From contig JAHDCT010000010.1 in NCBI GenBank assembly GCA_020629735.1, positions 1-17,773 on the forward strand: a stretch of 17,773 nucleotides of DNA, read 5' to 3'. Positions 1-8,409 of this stretch are shown one piece after another (positions within the stretch are counted from its first letter, which is position 1; each line of letters starts with the position of its first letter). Origin of the DNA: a bacterium (GTDB taxonomy: Bacteria > Patescibacteriota > Gracilibacteria > Absconditabacterales > Absconditicoccaceae). The translations under genes and the position numbers were made by a program. The notes beneath the pieces were generated by a model. It saw nothing but the letters and a program-made list of their open reading frames with translations. It made no database searches and was not told the DNA's origin.

Positions 1-111
1 TGTAGAAAAAAACATCGAAATAAGGCCTGTGATGATGATGATCTTTGATCTCTTGAAGAGGCTATATCTAGCCGAAAATCTAAGTATCTTGATGTTTTTG
101 AGTGAACATAA
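1..111 (+). CDS. C-terminal fragment of an unrecognised protein (5' end outside window)
   Basis: Frame 1 is open from the window edge to TAA at 109-111 if UGA is glycine (codons at 46 and 103). It gives 36 residues, including an acidic run DDDD and the end YLDVFEGT. Its codons (GAT, CTT, TCT, GAA) resemble those of the confident genes here. Frame 2 is also open, to TAA at 113-115, and needs no UGA, so the frame choice is not secure. A strong terminator follows at 142, which fits a gene ending here on the + strand. The protein family is not recognised. Confidence 0.45.
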
Positions 112-141
112 ATAAGACTATTTTCTCTTTTTTTTATATGT

Positions 142-174
142 CAAGATTTCTTTATAAGAAATCTTGGCCTTTTT
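142..174 (+). terminator. Rho-independent terminator
   Basis: A perfect 11-bp stem (142-152 with 156-166, CAAGATTTCTT and its complement) closes a 3-nt loop and is followed by GCCTTTTT. It ends the partial gene upstream. The A/T-rich left flank (T-run 128-135) gives it no clear function on the minus strand. Confidence 0.85.
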
Positions 175-204
175 GTGCTTCTAATAATTATATGTAGACT
201 AATA

Positions 205-675
205 GTGCGTTGAACTTATGAAAATGACGTAAGAACAAACAAAAAATTGAAAACGAGATTACACAATGAAAGGAAGTTTTGTATTTCTATTGTGATGATT
301 AATTTAATCTGAGAGTGACTTGGTGGGAAACAAGTATGATATTTTTCCTGAAATGAGTGCTTTACTTCTGAAATGACTTGGTATCAATACCTAATAAAAA
401 AATGAAATGAAATGTGCCGTAGAGCATATGAAAAAGTTATTGCTCCTACATTGTACTGGTTGTGTGTTATTGCCTGTTGATTTGCTTTTCTTTATATGAA
501 CTCATTGTATATGTCGTATGAGGCATGAGAGTTAGCTTCAACAGAAAAAATTGAAAAAATTGTTAATATACCTAGTGAAATTGTTCTTCATTCATCATTT
601 GAATGATTAATTCAGGTTGTATGATATGTGTGAAGCGTTTTGATGGATATTTCGGTGATTGCCTTAATGTTTTAA
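205..675 (+). CDS. Hypothetical small membrane protein
   Basis: With UGA=Gly this is a 156-residue ORF ending in TAA at 673-675; about eleven glycines are UGA. A random ORF this long is unlikely in such AT-rich sequence even with two stop codons. GTG 205 is the best available start; the first in-frame ATG (295) would remove 30 residues, and neither has a Shine-Dalgarno sequence. The first half is polar with aromatic residues and four cysteines overall. Two hydrophobic segments follow: about residues 73-95 (LYWLCVIACGFAFLY) and the last 22 residues (VVGYVGSVLMDISVIALMF). It could be a small inner-membrane protein with a C-terminal anchor. I do not recognise the family. It converges on tgt and shares a bidirectional hairpin with it. 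Confidence 0.55.
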
Positions 676-686
676 GAAATTGATTA

Positions 687-1817
687 TTAATTAGAGAGGA
701 TGTCCTCTCTAATTTTTTCTATAGTTTGTTGTAAATATCCGATGTTGTGTGTTGATACAAGTATTCATCAAAGCATTTCTTTTTCTCTAAAAAGATGATG
801 TATGTACGCTTTTGAGTATTGTTGGCAAGTTGAACATAGACAATCATCTTCTATGGCTGTGAAGTCTTGTCTAAATCTTGAATTAGACAGTTTTATGAGT
901 CACTTTCTGGTGAATGCTGATCAGTGTCTTCAAATTCTAGTTGGCAGAACGCAGTCAAACATGTCTACTCATTCGTAAATTGCCATACGTATATCCTCAG
1001 GTGTTCACACTCACATAAGATATCTGAGTTTTTTTTTCGGCAAGTGAGGAATGGTGTTTTGTAATGTATTTTTCATTTCTTCTTTTGTTTCTCCTACACT
1101 TAATCCTCAAATAGCTATTCCGTCTCTTGCAAATTCTTTTAAGTACGTTGCTGATGCTTCTCTTAAATCTTTATATAGTCCACCTTGTACAATTGGAAAG
1201 AGTACTCCATTTGAAGTTTCGTACTTTTTTGTATGATATTCGAATGCTTCTTTGGCTCGTTGATGTGTGATCTTTAATTGTTGAGCTACTGTTTCCTTAC
1301 TAATGTCTGTCACTGGAGAACAAACGTCTAGCATCATCATAATGTCTGATCCTAAATTCATTTGTATGTCTACTACTTTTGAAGGTGTGAATACATGGGT
1401 AGATCAATCATGAATACTTTTAAACGTAACTCCGTTTTCTTTTATTTGGACGAGTGATGATCATTTTTTTGTCTTTTTTCCAAGACCCAAAGAAAATACC
1501 TGAAATCATCAACTGTCGGTTAGAATAAGACCATCATTCCAGTTGATAAATTTGTGTAAGCCTCACGCTTTTTTAATAAGTTCATCTCCAGGACGGAGAT
1601 AGAGATGATAAGTATTTCATAGAATTAAATTTGCTGGATTTTTTGTTCCTAATTTTTTAGGAGATGAAAGTGTGTCTAGGGTTAATCATTTTACTGTTCA
1701 TTTTGTTCAAACTGGCATGAAAACTGGTGTTTTAACTGTTTTGTTATTTAATGTAAATTCTCAGACTCTTGCATTTCCCTTCTCTTTTAGTATTTTAAAC
1801 TGTAGTTTTTGAGTCAT
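687..1817 (-). CDS. tgt: tRNA-guanine transglycosylase (queuine tRNA-ribosyltransferase)
   Basis: This enzyme swaps guanine 34 of GUN-anticodon tRNAs (Asp, Asn, His, Tyr) for preQ1 in bacteria, a step in queuosine synthesis. It has 376 residues, the usual length. Motifs in order: TPVFMPVGTKG near the N-terminus, YHLYLRPG, LTDSGGFQVFS with D101, LGSDIMMMLD, PIVQGGL, DCVLPTRIGRHGSAFTR with the likely catalytic D288, and a complete zinc site C326-x-C328-x2-C331-x25-H357. Glycines in DSGG and elsewhere are UGA. The single CGA (codon 187) falls where the family has Trp in a RWAKR-type helix. The ATG follows AT-rich sequence without a Shine-Dalgarno. The gene diverges from the 7TM protein gene across 92 bp, and its last codons lie in a terminator palindrome. 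Confidence 0.97.
689..718 (+). terminator. Terminator hairpin overlapping the end of tgt
   Basis: A perfect 24-base palindrome (AATTAGAGAGGA and its complement, 689-714) is followed on the + strand by TTTTCT. It terminates the small membrane-protein gene. The palindrome lies over the last codons of tgt on the minus strand (..REDILSN), so one sequence both encodes protein and terminates the opposing transcript. Confidence 0.85.
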
Positions 1818-1909
1818 ATTTTCGTGAGGTATAAAGGTGTTTCTTTTTTAGGAATTTTATACGTAATTGCGAAAGTTTTGTCTTGTTTTACTCTTTATTA
1901 TTCGTGTTT

Positions 1910-3454
1910 ATGAAGAAGTATTTTGCCTTGTTAGTATCTGTTGCTTTCTTTATGAGTTGAGTTGGTTTATTAGCTTTTGCTCAAGAAGGACTTGAGGTAC
2001 AAAACATTGATTGATGTCCAGAAATTGAATTTGATTTGTTGGGACAACATGAGGTGAAAAAATGACCTCTATATGAATATAGTCTAAATTATGATGATGA
2101 TGCGAGTTATAGTTCGTGACTAGTGGTTTCGCATGTTATTCAGCAGTGAGAAACTGAAATCGCTTCTTTCGCGGAAAATTCCTTTTCTTATGAATTTCCT
2201 GAGACCTGAGTGTATACAGTTCGTTCTTCCGTGATCTTAGAAAATTGATGTGAGTATGGAGTAGAGAAATCAATAGATTCGTATACTTCAATGATTCTTT
2301 ACTTGTGAGAAGGGTCTGATGTATTAGATTTGGCTTCTTGAGAATTGAAGGGTGATGAAGGGTGAGATGGTGATAGATACGATTTATTAGTTAAAGAAAT
2401 TTCGACTGATAATTTTAGTTCAGATGATAAACAACTTTCCCATCTTTCAACATTTGCGCCTTATTTTAGACATGCTGATAGTGTGTTAATTGATACATCA
2501 TCACAGTGACAATTATTTGAAAATCTTGGAAAAGTGTTTTCAATTAATGATATTGAAAATAAATCGGCTGATGTGTATGTAATTGCGGATATTACACAAA
2601 GTTATTTTCGTAGACTTCTTGCAAGGTATGTTACAGCAGCATGAATAGAAAAAGTATACGTTACTCAGGATCAAAATTTTTGATCATTATTTACATCATT
2701 AGTTTTGTGAGAAAATCCTCAGAAGTTTGATTTTATTAAGGAGTATTCTGTTTCTCTAGATACGTCAAATAGATTCATGTTTCTTTCTTATATGACTGAT
2801 TCACTTCTCTTTAATGGATTTCCTCTTTGAATTGTGATTTTAGTTTTATTGCTTCCATTTGTAGGTTTGGTTATTTCCATTGCTAGACAAATAGTGTGAT
2901 TATCTGTTTTTTGAGTATTTACGCCTTTGTTGTTTGCTTTATCGATGTTTGTAATTTGAGTTTATCCTGCTTTGCTTTTATTACTAACGGCTTCAATTGC
3001 TGTGATTATTGCGAATCGAATTACAAAGCATTTATACCTTCTGTATAGCCCTAAAATATCACTTATGCTTATCTTGTATTGTATGTTTACGTTATTTGGA
3101 TGGTGGTTACATAATAAACTAGCTTTAAACCGAGTAGACGTTGCTTCATATGCTGATAGTTTCGCTGTTTTCCCTTTTGTTTCGATTTTGATCGTTGCTA
3201 AGTGAGTGTTTTCTGATAGTTTTCTTCAGTTTAAGAAATGATGGTGGATGACCTTAGTTGAATTTGTTCTTATTAGTTTTTTAGTTTTCTACATGCTTAA
3301 CTCTGATTATTTGCAAAACATATTTTTAGGAAATCCTGAGTTAATCTTATTGGTGTTTATTTTGAATATTCTTGTGTGAAGATTTACTGGTTTACAATTC
3401 TTAGAATACTTCCGTTTCTTGCCATTGATTAAAAACTATTTTGAGGAAGAATAG
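1910..3454 (+). CDS. 7TM protein of the inactive-transglutaminase/7TM class with Ig/PKD-like exterior domain
   Basis: 514 residues. An N-terminal signal peptide (residues 1-24, AFA then QEG) precedes an exported region. This has a beta-rich PKD/Ig-like stretch (about 40-120, with YEYSLN and PETGVYTV) and a second domain (about 155-285). A seven-helix membrane domain (about 305-495) follows. It resembles the Pfam family of 7TM helices fused to inactive transglutaminase: R-Q-I-V-G-L-x-x-FGVFTPLLFAL, a Y-L-L-Y-S-P-K loop, FPFVSILIVAK and the closing PELILL..LVGRFTGLQFLEYFRF. In that family the neighbour is usually an ATP-grasp ligase; none is visible here. The middle domain has no obvious catalytic Cys-His-Asp triad, as expected for the inactive form. 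Two CGA codons lie at residues 370 and 408. The substrate is unknown. The start is the first ATG followed by a good signal peptide. Confidence 0.8.
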
Positions 3455-3458
3455 TCAT

Positions 3459-3487
3459 TTGACACTTTTTCGGCTTATCAATATACT
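3459..3487 (+). promoter_or_regulatory. Sigma70-type promoter for the AMMECR1-like gene
   Basis: TTGACA (3459-3464), a 17-nt spacer and TATACT (3482-3487). It begins 5 nt after the stop of the 7TM gene, so the downstream gene has its own promoter. The predicted transcription start near 3494 gives a leader of about 23 nt before ATG 3517. Confidence 0.75.
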
Positions 3488-3516
3488 TAATTATCAGTAT
3501 TTAATTTTGATGAACT

Positions 3517-3957
3517 ATGTTAGAGAAAATTAAAAAGATATTATTTGAATCGTATTGATCTGAAGAAGAAAAATGAATCTTCCTTTCTTGATATGATGAA
3601 AATCATGATTTGCTTGTTTCTCAATGAGTCGCAAAGAGTGACTTACCTTTGCACGAATTACTTGATTCGATTTATGATGAAATTAAGGAAGAAATGTCAT
3701 CAATTGTTTACGTTGCAGTTGACGTTGTTTCTGAAATAATTCAGTTAGAAAATACTCAAGATATATTATCGAGAGACCCACAAGAATTTTGATTTATCTT
3801 AATATGAGAAAATTGAGATAGTGGTGTTATGTTGCCTTGAATTGTTTGAATTGCAGATGCAAAACATGCTTTGTACCATACGAAAAAGAAGTATTGAATA
3901 GCTTGAAATGTTGAAGTGTTTGTGTTTAGAACAGAAAGGATTGTTGTTTCGAAGTAG
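3517..3957 (+). CDS. AMMECR1-like protein (short)
   Basis: 146 residues, with at least nine UGA glycines. The C-terminal half (GFILIGENGDSGVMLPGI, then AKHALYHTKKKYGI and VEVFVFRTERI) resembles the end of AMMECR1-domain proteins. Those carry a GVMLP/GLLLP motif, an alpha helix with a cysteine or lysine, and a final strand of the E-x-Y-x-F-x-T type. AMMECR1 proteins are usually nearer 190 residues and contain an LRGC(I/V)G motif; that motif is not visible here, so this is a divergent or reduced member. The biochemical role of the family is not settled. It is cytosolic by sequence (no signal or membrane segment). A consensus-like promoter lies 23 nt upstream. The family assignment is by eye and tentative; the ORF itself is solid. 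Confidence 0.6.
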
Positions 3958-4021
3958 AATTGGATTATTTTCGCTTAACTGTGAAGTGAGTTTATACGCA
4001 AGCTTTTGCTTTATACAAATT

Positions 4022-4270
4022 ATGTCAGACTTAAAAGAGCTTCAGAAAACATTGAAAAAAAACAAGAAGACAAGAAAAGATTTGTCGGATAGTCTTTGAA
4101 GTACCTTGACTGCATGACTTCAAGAAATGTGATACTCATTAGCTAAAATGTTTTGAGCACAAAAGCCATCGGATCAAGCTTGATGAGCTTCTTGAAAAAG
4201 ACAAATAACTTCTGCAATGGAAGAATGGGAGGCAAGTATGGCGGATATAAGAAAGGAGTGAATTGCATAA
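4022..4270 (+). CDS. Small basic hypothetical protein (82 aa)
   Basis: ATG 4022 to TAA 4268-4270. The N-terminus is a charged helix (KELQKTLKKNKKTRKDL), the middle is Gly/Ala/Ser-rich (AGLQEMGYSLAKMFGAQ, then DQAGGASGK) and the end is acidic-amphipathic (SAMEEWEASMADIRKEGIA). No signal peptide or membrane helix is seen. The frame is open upstream, with an in-frame GTG at 3986. ATG is preferred because the upstream codons overlap the AMMECR1-like gene in another frame. TATACA at 4012-4017 lies only 4 nt before the ATG, with no matching -35 hexamer; it could be a leaderless start or chance. It lies 64 nt after the AMMECR1-like gene and may be co-transcribed with it. The family is not recognised. 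Confidence 0.6.
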
Positions 4271-4331
4271 TATACTTTAGTTTTTTTGCTCATTTTGAGT
4301 TATTCTATAGTTCATTAAGCATGTTGATGAA

Positions 4332-5651
4332 TTAGGTTTTTGTGTATTCATTTGTAAACTTTTGTGCTGAATATGTTCAGCTTAGTACATCTGAAAGGGG
4401 TGTTTCTTGAAAGAGTTTTTCTATTGCATCTATTTCATTTGTGTTTATTTCTAGTTTTTCGTTTTGGAAATATTTCTTTAGGTATTTGAATTCTGTTTGC
4501 GTTAATTGTTGTGATCTATTTGCATTAAACGCAGATATGTTGTTAGATCGTAGTTCGGTGTTCGAATTTGCTCCATTTTTTAGATATTCAAGAATTCGAG
4601 ATAGAGCGAGAGATTTTTTTTCTGTTGTATTAAGGATGTTGAATCATCGAACGTTTGTTCCTAATTTTTCACTATTTGCTAGTGGATAGAGTGTGTATTT
4701 ATTCTTTATTTCTGATCTTTTTTCTCATGAGTAGAGGGCAGAAAGCGTTGAGAATCAAATGTTTATTTTCCCTTCTTTAAGGAGACAGTCATATCCATCT
4801 CAGTTGCATTCTACGTCTTCATCTTTACTTGCTTTGTATATACTTTTAAAATCTCGGAGTGTGTTTGTTGTTTCTAGTATGTTCTTTGTAATAGCATTAT
4901 ATTCTGAGTTATTAAGTGTAGTGAATAGTAATGTTGAGAGAATGTGTGCGTAGTTTGGAAAAGGGTGACGTTTTGCTAAGATAAATTTTTCATCGATTTT
5001 TCATACTCCAAATCCGAGCATGAGATCAGTGTTTGATAGTAGGTAGCTTTCTATATCCGATCGATAGAGAGCATCTTTTGTTTGTTTTTTGTCTGAAAAT
5101 ACAATGAGTGGATCAAATCAAATTGGAATGAAGCTGTAATTTGATCAAATAAGTTCTTTAGCTGATTGCGGGAAGAGACTATAGATATTTGGATTTAGTG
5201 GTAGTGTCATTGTTGAATCTTCTATACTATCTCGTCGTAAGCTTGAACTAATTATAATATCGAATTTGTTTTCTTTGTTAAATAGTAAGCTTTCGTAATC
5301 TGCTCTATTTCTTGCCTGAGTAATGTTTAGTTGAATGTTTGTATCTGATGTTTCATTGAGATATTTGCTTAGTTCAATGAGTGCCTCAAAATGAATCATA
5401 TTAGGAATGAGCATTGACAGGCTTCATTCTTTTTCTAGTGTTGCATGTATCTTGCTGTCTTCAGGTCAAGATATTGGTCTTGTAGCTATTGTGTTCGGCG
5501 TCACTTCGTTGGTTGTACCTGCTTGCGAGACTGCATTTTTTAGTGATCAATCAGAAGTGCTTAGAGCATTGTGTGCTAAGAAAAATCGCCCTAAAATGAA
5601 TAGGATTATTCATATTCCACCAGCTAAAATTAAAGCTTTTTGTTTTGTCAT
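4332..5651 (-). CDS. Membrane-anchored extracellular solute-binding-like protein
   Basis: 439 residues. An uncleaved-looking N-terminal membrane anchor (about 6-27, ILAGGIGIILFILGWFFLA) precedes a Ser/Thr-rich linker (28-75). A periplasmic-binding-type fold then appears: a first strand LSMLIPNMIHFEALIELSKY, then FDIIISSS, then SFIPIGFDPLIVFSD where ABC solute-binding proteins have their hinge strand. A later TNVWGFNIL resembles the GWGFAI strand, and SRILEYLKNG follows. That W (335) is a CGA codon. The layout matches family-1 extracellular solute-binding proteins. No lipobox cysteine and no ABC permease or ATPase genes are nearby, so transport is not established. It has its own promoter and a hairpin in its leader. 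Confidence 0.65.
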
Positions 5652-5682
5652 TTTGTGGTTTTCAAAAATGTATTGCTGATAT

Positions 5683-5704
5683 AGAATGAGTTGAAGCTCA
5701 TTCT
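5683..5704. other. Leader hairpin upstream of the solute-binding-like gene
   Basis: An 8-bp perfect inverted repeat (AGAATGAG, 5683-5690, with CTCATTCT, 5697-5704) around a 6-nt loop. It lies between the predicted minus-strand transcription start (about 5715) and the ATG at 5651, so it would fold in the mRNA leader. No U-tract follows it on the minus strand, so it is not a terminator of the leader. Confidence 0.5.
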
Positions 5705-5721
5705 TTTATGCTTCTACAGTA

Positions 5722-5750
5722 AGTATAGATGAAATTATTCTAAAAAACAA
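5722..5750 (-). promoter_or_regulatory. Promoter for the solute-binding-like gene
   Basis: On the minus strand, TTGTTT (5745-5750), a 17-nt spacer and TATACT (5722-5727). The -35 is weak (3 of 6) and overlaps the flank of the terminator palindrome; the -10 matches 5 of 6. The predicted leader is about 65 nt. Confidence 0.5.
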
Positions 5751-5777
5751 AAAAACCTCAATTAATTGAGGTTTTTT
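5750..5777. terminator. Bidirectional terminator
   Basis: A perfect palindrome CCTCAATTAATTGAGG (5756-5771) is flanked by an A-run on the left and six T on the right, so it works in either direction. For the minus strand it lies after the solute-binding gene's promoter region, not at a gene end. Its A-run supplies part of that promoter's -35. It may insulate that gene from rplI-side or opposing transcription. Confidence 0.75.
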
Positions 5778-5808
5778 GAAGTTATTTATCGCAAAATAAT
5801 TTTTACTC

Positions 5809-6294
5809 TTATTCTGCTTTTTCTTGTCTTACTACGTGTAGTGCTATTTCTTCTGAAATATCTTGGTAGTTGAAGTTTAATACATAGTCACCTAAGCTTT
5901 CAATCTTTTCGATTTTTAAATTGCTAGGTTGTAATTGAATTTTGTATTCTTTTGAGATGTATGTAAGCAAAGATCTTGCAGTAATACTGTCGTATAACTT
6001 GTTTTCTTCTGTAGCAGCTTTGTGGAAAGTAAGTCCTCATGCAGCTTGAACAGTTGAGAGCATGCTTTTTACTTGAGCTTGTTCTTCTTCTTTTAATTTA
6101 GCAATGCGGTTCATTTGCGTTTGCTTTTGATTTTCTGTTTGCTTGTCATAAATCACTGCAACTCAATTAGGAATTAATACGTGAAGAGCATAATGTGTCT
6201 TAACTTGAATGATTTCACCTGCATTTCCTTTCCCTAATAACGGTTTTAGAAGAAGTACTTTTACTTTTTTTCCTGAGAATGGACTGTTTTTCAT
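5809..6294 (-). CDS. rplI: 50S ribosomal protein L9
   Basis: 161 residues; bacterial L9 is about 150. The N-terminal RNA-binding domain is recognisable: VKVLLLKPLLGKGNAGEI, then VKTHYALHVLIPNGVAV, matching the GxGxxGD..VKxGYARN(F/Y)LIPxxxA pattern. A long charged central helix follows (about 60-85, NRIAKLKEEEQAQV). The C-terminal domain has TFHKAATEENKLYDSIT and ends with EEIALHVVRQEKAE. The protein bridges ribosomal subunits across the L1 side of the 50S. Arg is encoded by CGC and AGA and no CGA occurs. No Shine-Dalgarno precedes the ATG. It sits 87 bp downstream of the CCA-enzyme gene on the same strand; usual L9 neighbours (S6, S18) are absent. Confidence 0.93.
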
Positions 6295-6381
6295 AAAATT
6301 GAGGTATTATTTAATAAATCAAATGAGGACTACTTTACTACTTTTATGAATAAATGCAATAGATTTGTTTTACGATAATTG

Positions 6382-8136
6382 CTAGGTGTTTGTTAGATTC
6401 TGTATGTAGTTTAAGAGTGTTTCTTTATTGTTTCTTCCTTGAATGTCTGATAGCACTCGGTCGAAACACTTTTTTAAATATTCTCCAATTTGTGGTCATG
6501 GTTGCATCTCTAACTGTTCCATAATGATATTTCCATTTATTGCTAGTTGGTTAAGTGTGAACCTTCCTTCTTCATGAAAGATTATTTCTAGTGTTTTTTG
6601 TAATTCATATAATTCACCAACTGCTGGTTCTTGTAGTGGGTTGTATTGTCCTTTTCTATCAGCTATCGCTATATAGAGTAGTATCTTGGCTTTTTTAAAA
6701 CCACCTTCACTGAGTAGTTTTCTTAGTCTATTTTTTCTTTTTTCTTTTTTTCAGTCAAGTATTTCTCATGGTCTGTGGTGCCATCTTATGTATCGGCTTA
6801 TATCTTGTATGTCTTTTTTGGGGAAATGTAATCTATTAAAATCTTTTTCAGCGATTTTTGCTCATGAAATAGTGTGATATTCATATCCAGATCTATCTGG
6901 ATTTTCTGGATTAAGTTTTATTGCTTCTGACATTTTTTCATATTGTTCTGGTTTCCCAACATCATGATAGAGCATTGCGAATTTTGCGATTGCTCATTCT
7001 TGCGGTGTTATTTCTTCATCATCTTCCAGCATTTTTTGTAACTCAAAAAGAGTAAGTAAGCTATGTGTGTGGGTGTCGAAACTATGATATCTCACGGGTT
7101 GTTCATTGTGAACTGTTTGTGCAAATCCTGGAAAAAGATATGGCGTAATTTTTAGTTCGTTGAGAAGTGAAATATAACCAAATGGATTTTTCTTTGAGAA
7201 GACTTTTTTTAGCTCTTCATGGACACGCTCAAATGATATTTTTTCCAATAGATGGTGGTTTTCTTGCATAGATCTTCGTGTATTTTTTTCGAAATCAATT
7301 TGTATTCATGTTATCGCTGCTTTATCTAAGAGAATATTTGCAAACCTCACTCATCTAATGATTCTTAGAGCGTCTTCTTGAAATCTAGAGTCAGGAACTC
7401 CTACTGTTTTTATTTTTCCCTTTAACATATCTTGCATTCCTTGGTGAGGGTCTATTATAATCGATATTTTTTCTGAAGAAATTTCTTCTTTAGGTGATGT
7501 CATGTGTGGTATTTTTTCGAACATGTTTGTGAGTACGTTTTCTTGAAATTTTCCATGTGAAAAAAGCTCTAAAATTATTTCTTCTTTTTGAACGATTAAT
7601 GTTTTTTCTTCTTTTATATAAGCGATTCAATCGCTTGTCAATATGTGTCATAATTTTTCAATGTCATGTGTTTCATCTTTATTTCATTTTACTTTTTTTC
7701 ATGTATATCAATATCGATACATACAATTAATCGTAAAATCTCTTCTTTTGCTGTCTTGAATTATATCGTTTGATCGTTCTATCTCATCCGGGTGACGAGC
7801 ATCTGAGTAATTTCATTCTGTACGGAATGGTGTTATTTCATATTGTGTTTCTTCGTTGATATTGCTTTCTGCTAGAAATTCTTCTTTGGGAATTAATGTT
7901 ATTGTTCCAAATTTTTCTGTGCGAAAGCGTGAATATTTTGACTCATCAAATGTCATATTGTCTCGCACTTTATTTGGATGACAGGCTAATGTTATATCTA
8001 TATCAATTGCTTCTCATTTTCAGAGAAGTGTGTCTCTAATTGCTCATCATACTAAAAAAATATCTTCTTGATTAAGATATCATCAGAGTGCTTCTAGATG
8101 TTTGAAAAATTGATGAGTTCATCAAAAATTTAGCAT
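6382..8136 (-). CDS. cca: tRNA nucleotidyltransferase / poly(A) polymerase family, class II with HD domain
   Basis: 584 residues, longer than the usual 400-500. The head domain has FLVGGAIRDTLLG (28-39) and the metal-binding D-x-D (AIDIDIT, 44-50). A FGTITL strand, HPDEIEWSNDI and RRDFTIN (131-137) follow. The neck has EDALRIIRGVRFA. HD-domain residues come later: FDTHTHSLL (about 353-361) and LYHDVGKPEQY with H391-D392. A charged stretch of about 110 residues sits between RRDFTIN and EDALR, where typical enzymes have a short link. The enzyme adds or repairs the tRNA 3' CCA; poly(A) polymerase or CC-only activity cannot be excluded. The tRNA in this window has no encoded CCA, so such an enzyme is needed. 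W121 is CGA while both Arg of RRDF are AGA. The start is fixed by an upstream in-frame TAA and a close promoter. Confidence 0.92.
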
Positions 8137-8146
8137 GAATTGGTGG

Positions 8147-8175
8147 TTATTAAATGTTAGTTACGAGTGTAGCAA
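8147..8175 (-). promoter_or_regulatory. Promoter for the CCA-enzyme gene, nearly leaderless
   Basis: On the minus strand, TTGCTA (8170-8175), a 17-nt spacer and TAATAA (8147-8152). The -10 ends 10 nt before the ATG (8136). Initiation about 7 nt downstream would leave only a few leader bases, with no room for a Shine-Dalgarno. Confidence 0.5.
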
Positions 8176-8344
8176 ATTTTCCTTTAGATGCAATCTTTAT
8201 GCACGTGCTTTCTCTTTTTTTCATGATATACATTTTATTTTCTTACTCAAATTAGTTGCTTATTTTCTTTCTTTTCTGTGTGCTGATAGTTTTTTCCGTT
8301 TTTGGAAGTTACTTAGATATGAAAAGAGAGTATGTGACTTGCAT

Positions 8345-8372
8345 TTGAGAGATAAATGACTAGAAATATAAT
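8345..8372 (+). promoter_or_regulatory. Promoter for infB
   Basis: TTGAGA (8345-8350), a 16-nt spacer and a perfect TATAAT (8367-8372). The predicted start near 8379 gives a leader of about 31 nt before ATG 8410. The only purine-rich stretch (GAAGAGG) is more than 20 nt from the ATG. Confidence 0.7.
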
Positions 8373-8409
8373 CTCGATTGAAGAGGTTTTTCTTATTACT
8401 TAATAATTT

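Larger units (their letters stand above)
8137..8409. other. Divergent intergenic region between cca and infB
   Basis: 273 bp holding the promoters of both flanking genes. A + strand ORF (8135-8374 with UGA=Gly) and a 27-codon minus ORF ending just before the cca promoter can be read. Both have low-complexity F/S/L- or K-rich products and overlap promoter elements, so neither is called. I see no riboswitch-like fold. Confidence 0.5.

Noticed and set aside
8137..8270. A 27-codon minus-strand leader peptide before cca
   Set aside because: Its 3' end contains the cca -35 and -10 elements, no start signal precedes it, and the composition is ordinary A-rich intergenic sequence.
8135..8374. A + strand ORF of about 78 residues between cca and infB
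   Set aside because: It overlaps the cca start and promoter, gives a low-complexity Phe/Ser/Leu product, and runs into the infB promoter. There is no start signal and no recognisable domain.
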